From the NCBI GenBank assembly GCA_021792885.1, contig JAJYTV010000133.1:1-5834 (forward strand): 5,834 bases of DNA. The letters run 5' to 3'. Of this stretch, positions 5,578-5,834 are shown piece by piece (position 1 is the stretch's first letter; each line of letters begins with the position of its first letter). The notes below the pieces were generated by a model, which saw nothing but the letters and a program-made list of their open reading frames with translations, was not told the DNA's origin and made no database searches. The stretch is from Bacillota bacterium (GTDB lineage Bacteria; Bacillota; Sulfobacillia; JAJZYS01; JAJYTV01). Position numbers and translations under genes: made by a program.

Positions 5578-5834
5578 CACGGACACCAGTCGGACTCGGT
5601 GAACTGCGCGTCAGCAGGAACCCAGAGGAACGGCTCTGCATCTTCGGCCTCGGTTCCTGCATCGCGCTCTACCTCTTCGCACCCGGCAGTACGGCGACGG
5701 GACTCGCCCACGTCGTCCTGCCCCGCAGCCAGGGCCGCAACGAAGAGCCGGGACGCTATGCCGACACCGCCGTCCCTGCCCTGCTGGAGAGCATGCGCAC
5801 CCTCGGCTACACGCCGTCCCGCCTGCGCGCGTCG
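5574..5834 (+). CDS. cheD: Chemoreceptor glutamine deamidase CheD (partial, 3' end cut off)
   Basis: First 87 residues; the frame is open to the window edge, and CheD is usually about 155-200 aa. CheD deamidates specific glutamines in chemoreceptors and interacts with CheC. The sequence VGLGELRVSRNPEE, then FGLGSCIALYLF with the nucleophile C29, GLAHVVLP with H46, and GRYADTAVPALLE match CheD throughout. The Thr that completes the Thr-His-Cys set in Thermotoga CheD (six residues before Cys) is Ile23 here. An in-frame stop at 5559-5561 leaves only TTG at 5574 as a start before the conserved region; GAGTGAGG (5556-5563) is a weak ribosome binding site. The TTGA overlap with the CheC-like gene suggests coupled translation and balanced amounts of the two partners. 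Confidence 0.92.
   Translation, partial: MTRTPVGLGELRVSRNPEERLCIFGLGSCIALYLFAPGSTATGLAHVVLPRSQGRNEEPGRYADTAVPALLESMRTLGYTPSRLRAS

Overview
The window is the front part of a flagellar-chemotaxis operon from a high-GC bacterium. All eight genes are on the + strand, with GC-rich third codon positions and strong Shine-Dalgarno sequences typical of bacteria. The combination of CheX, CheC and CheD with FliN and an HD-GYP protein occurs in several flagellated phyla, including deltaproteobacterial lineages, spirochaetes, Thermotogae, Firmicutes and various uncultured groups. The high GC makes low-GC Firmicutes unlikely, but the phylum cannot be fixed from this sequence alone.

Layout. Positions 1-277 form a leader of visibly lower GC with no supportable gene. 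It holds a sigma-28-like promoter candidate (202-228) and a possible hairpin over the first ribosome binding site (244-270). Genes then follow with almost no gaps: fliN (278-685), cheX (682-1146), an HD-GYP protein with a degenerate active site (1168-2235), cheY (2260-2619), cheW (2616-3116), cheA (3106-5049), a short CheC-like phosphatase (5053-5577), and cheD (5574 to the window end, cut off). Four junctions overlap, as TTGA, ATGA, an 11-nt overlap and TTGA again. The others are separated by 3, 21 and 24 nt, so a single transcript is likely.

How the genes work together (family knowledge). Receptors, not present here, signal through CheW to the CheA kinase. CheA phosphorylates CheY, and CheY-P acts on the flagellar switch, of which FliN is a part. 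CheX and CheC-like proteins remove phosphate from CheY-P. CheD deamidates receptors and usually works with CheC. No receptor, CheR, CheB or FliM is visible, so the locus probably continues downstream or is scattered.

The points most worth a second look are the HD-GYP protein, whose HD and GK residues are replaced, sitting between cheX and cheY; the short FliN carrying a FliM/FliY-type N-terminal peptide directly followed by cheX, which resembles a split FliY; the CheC-like protein lacking its first motif helix; and possible control by structured RNA and sigma-28 upstream of fliN. This is mainly a recognisable chemotaxis operon with unusual details, not a wholly new system.
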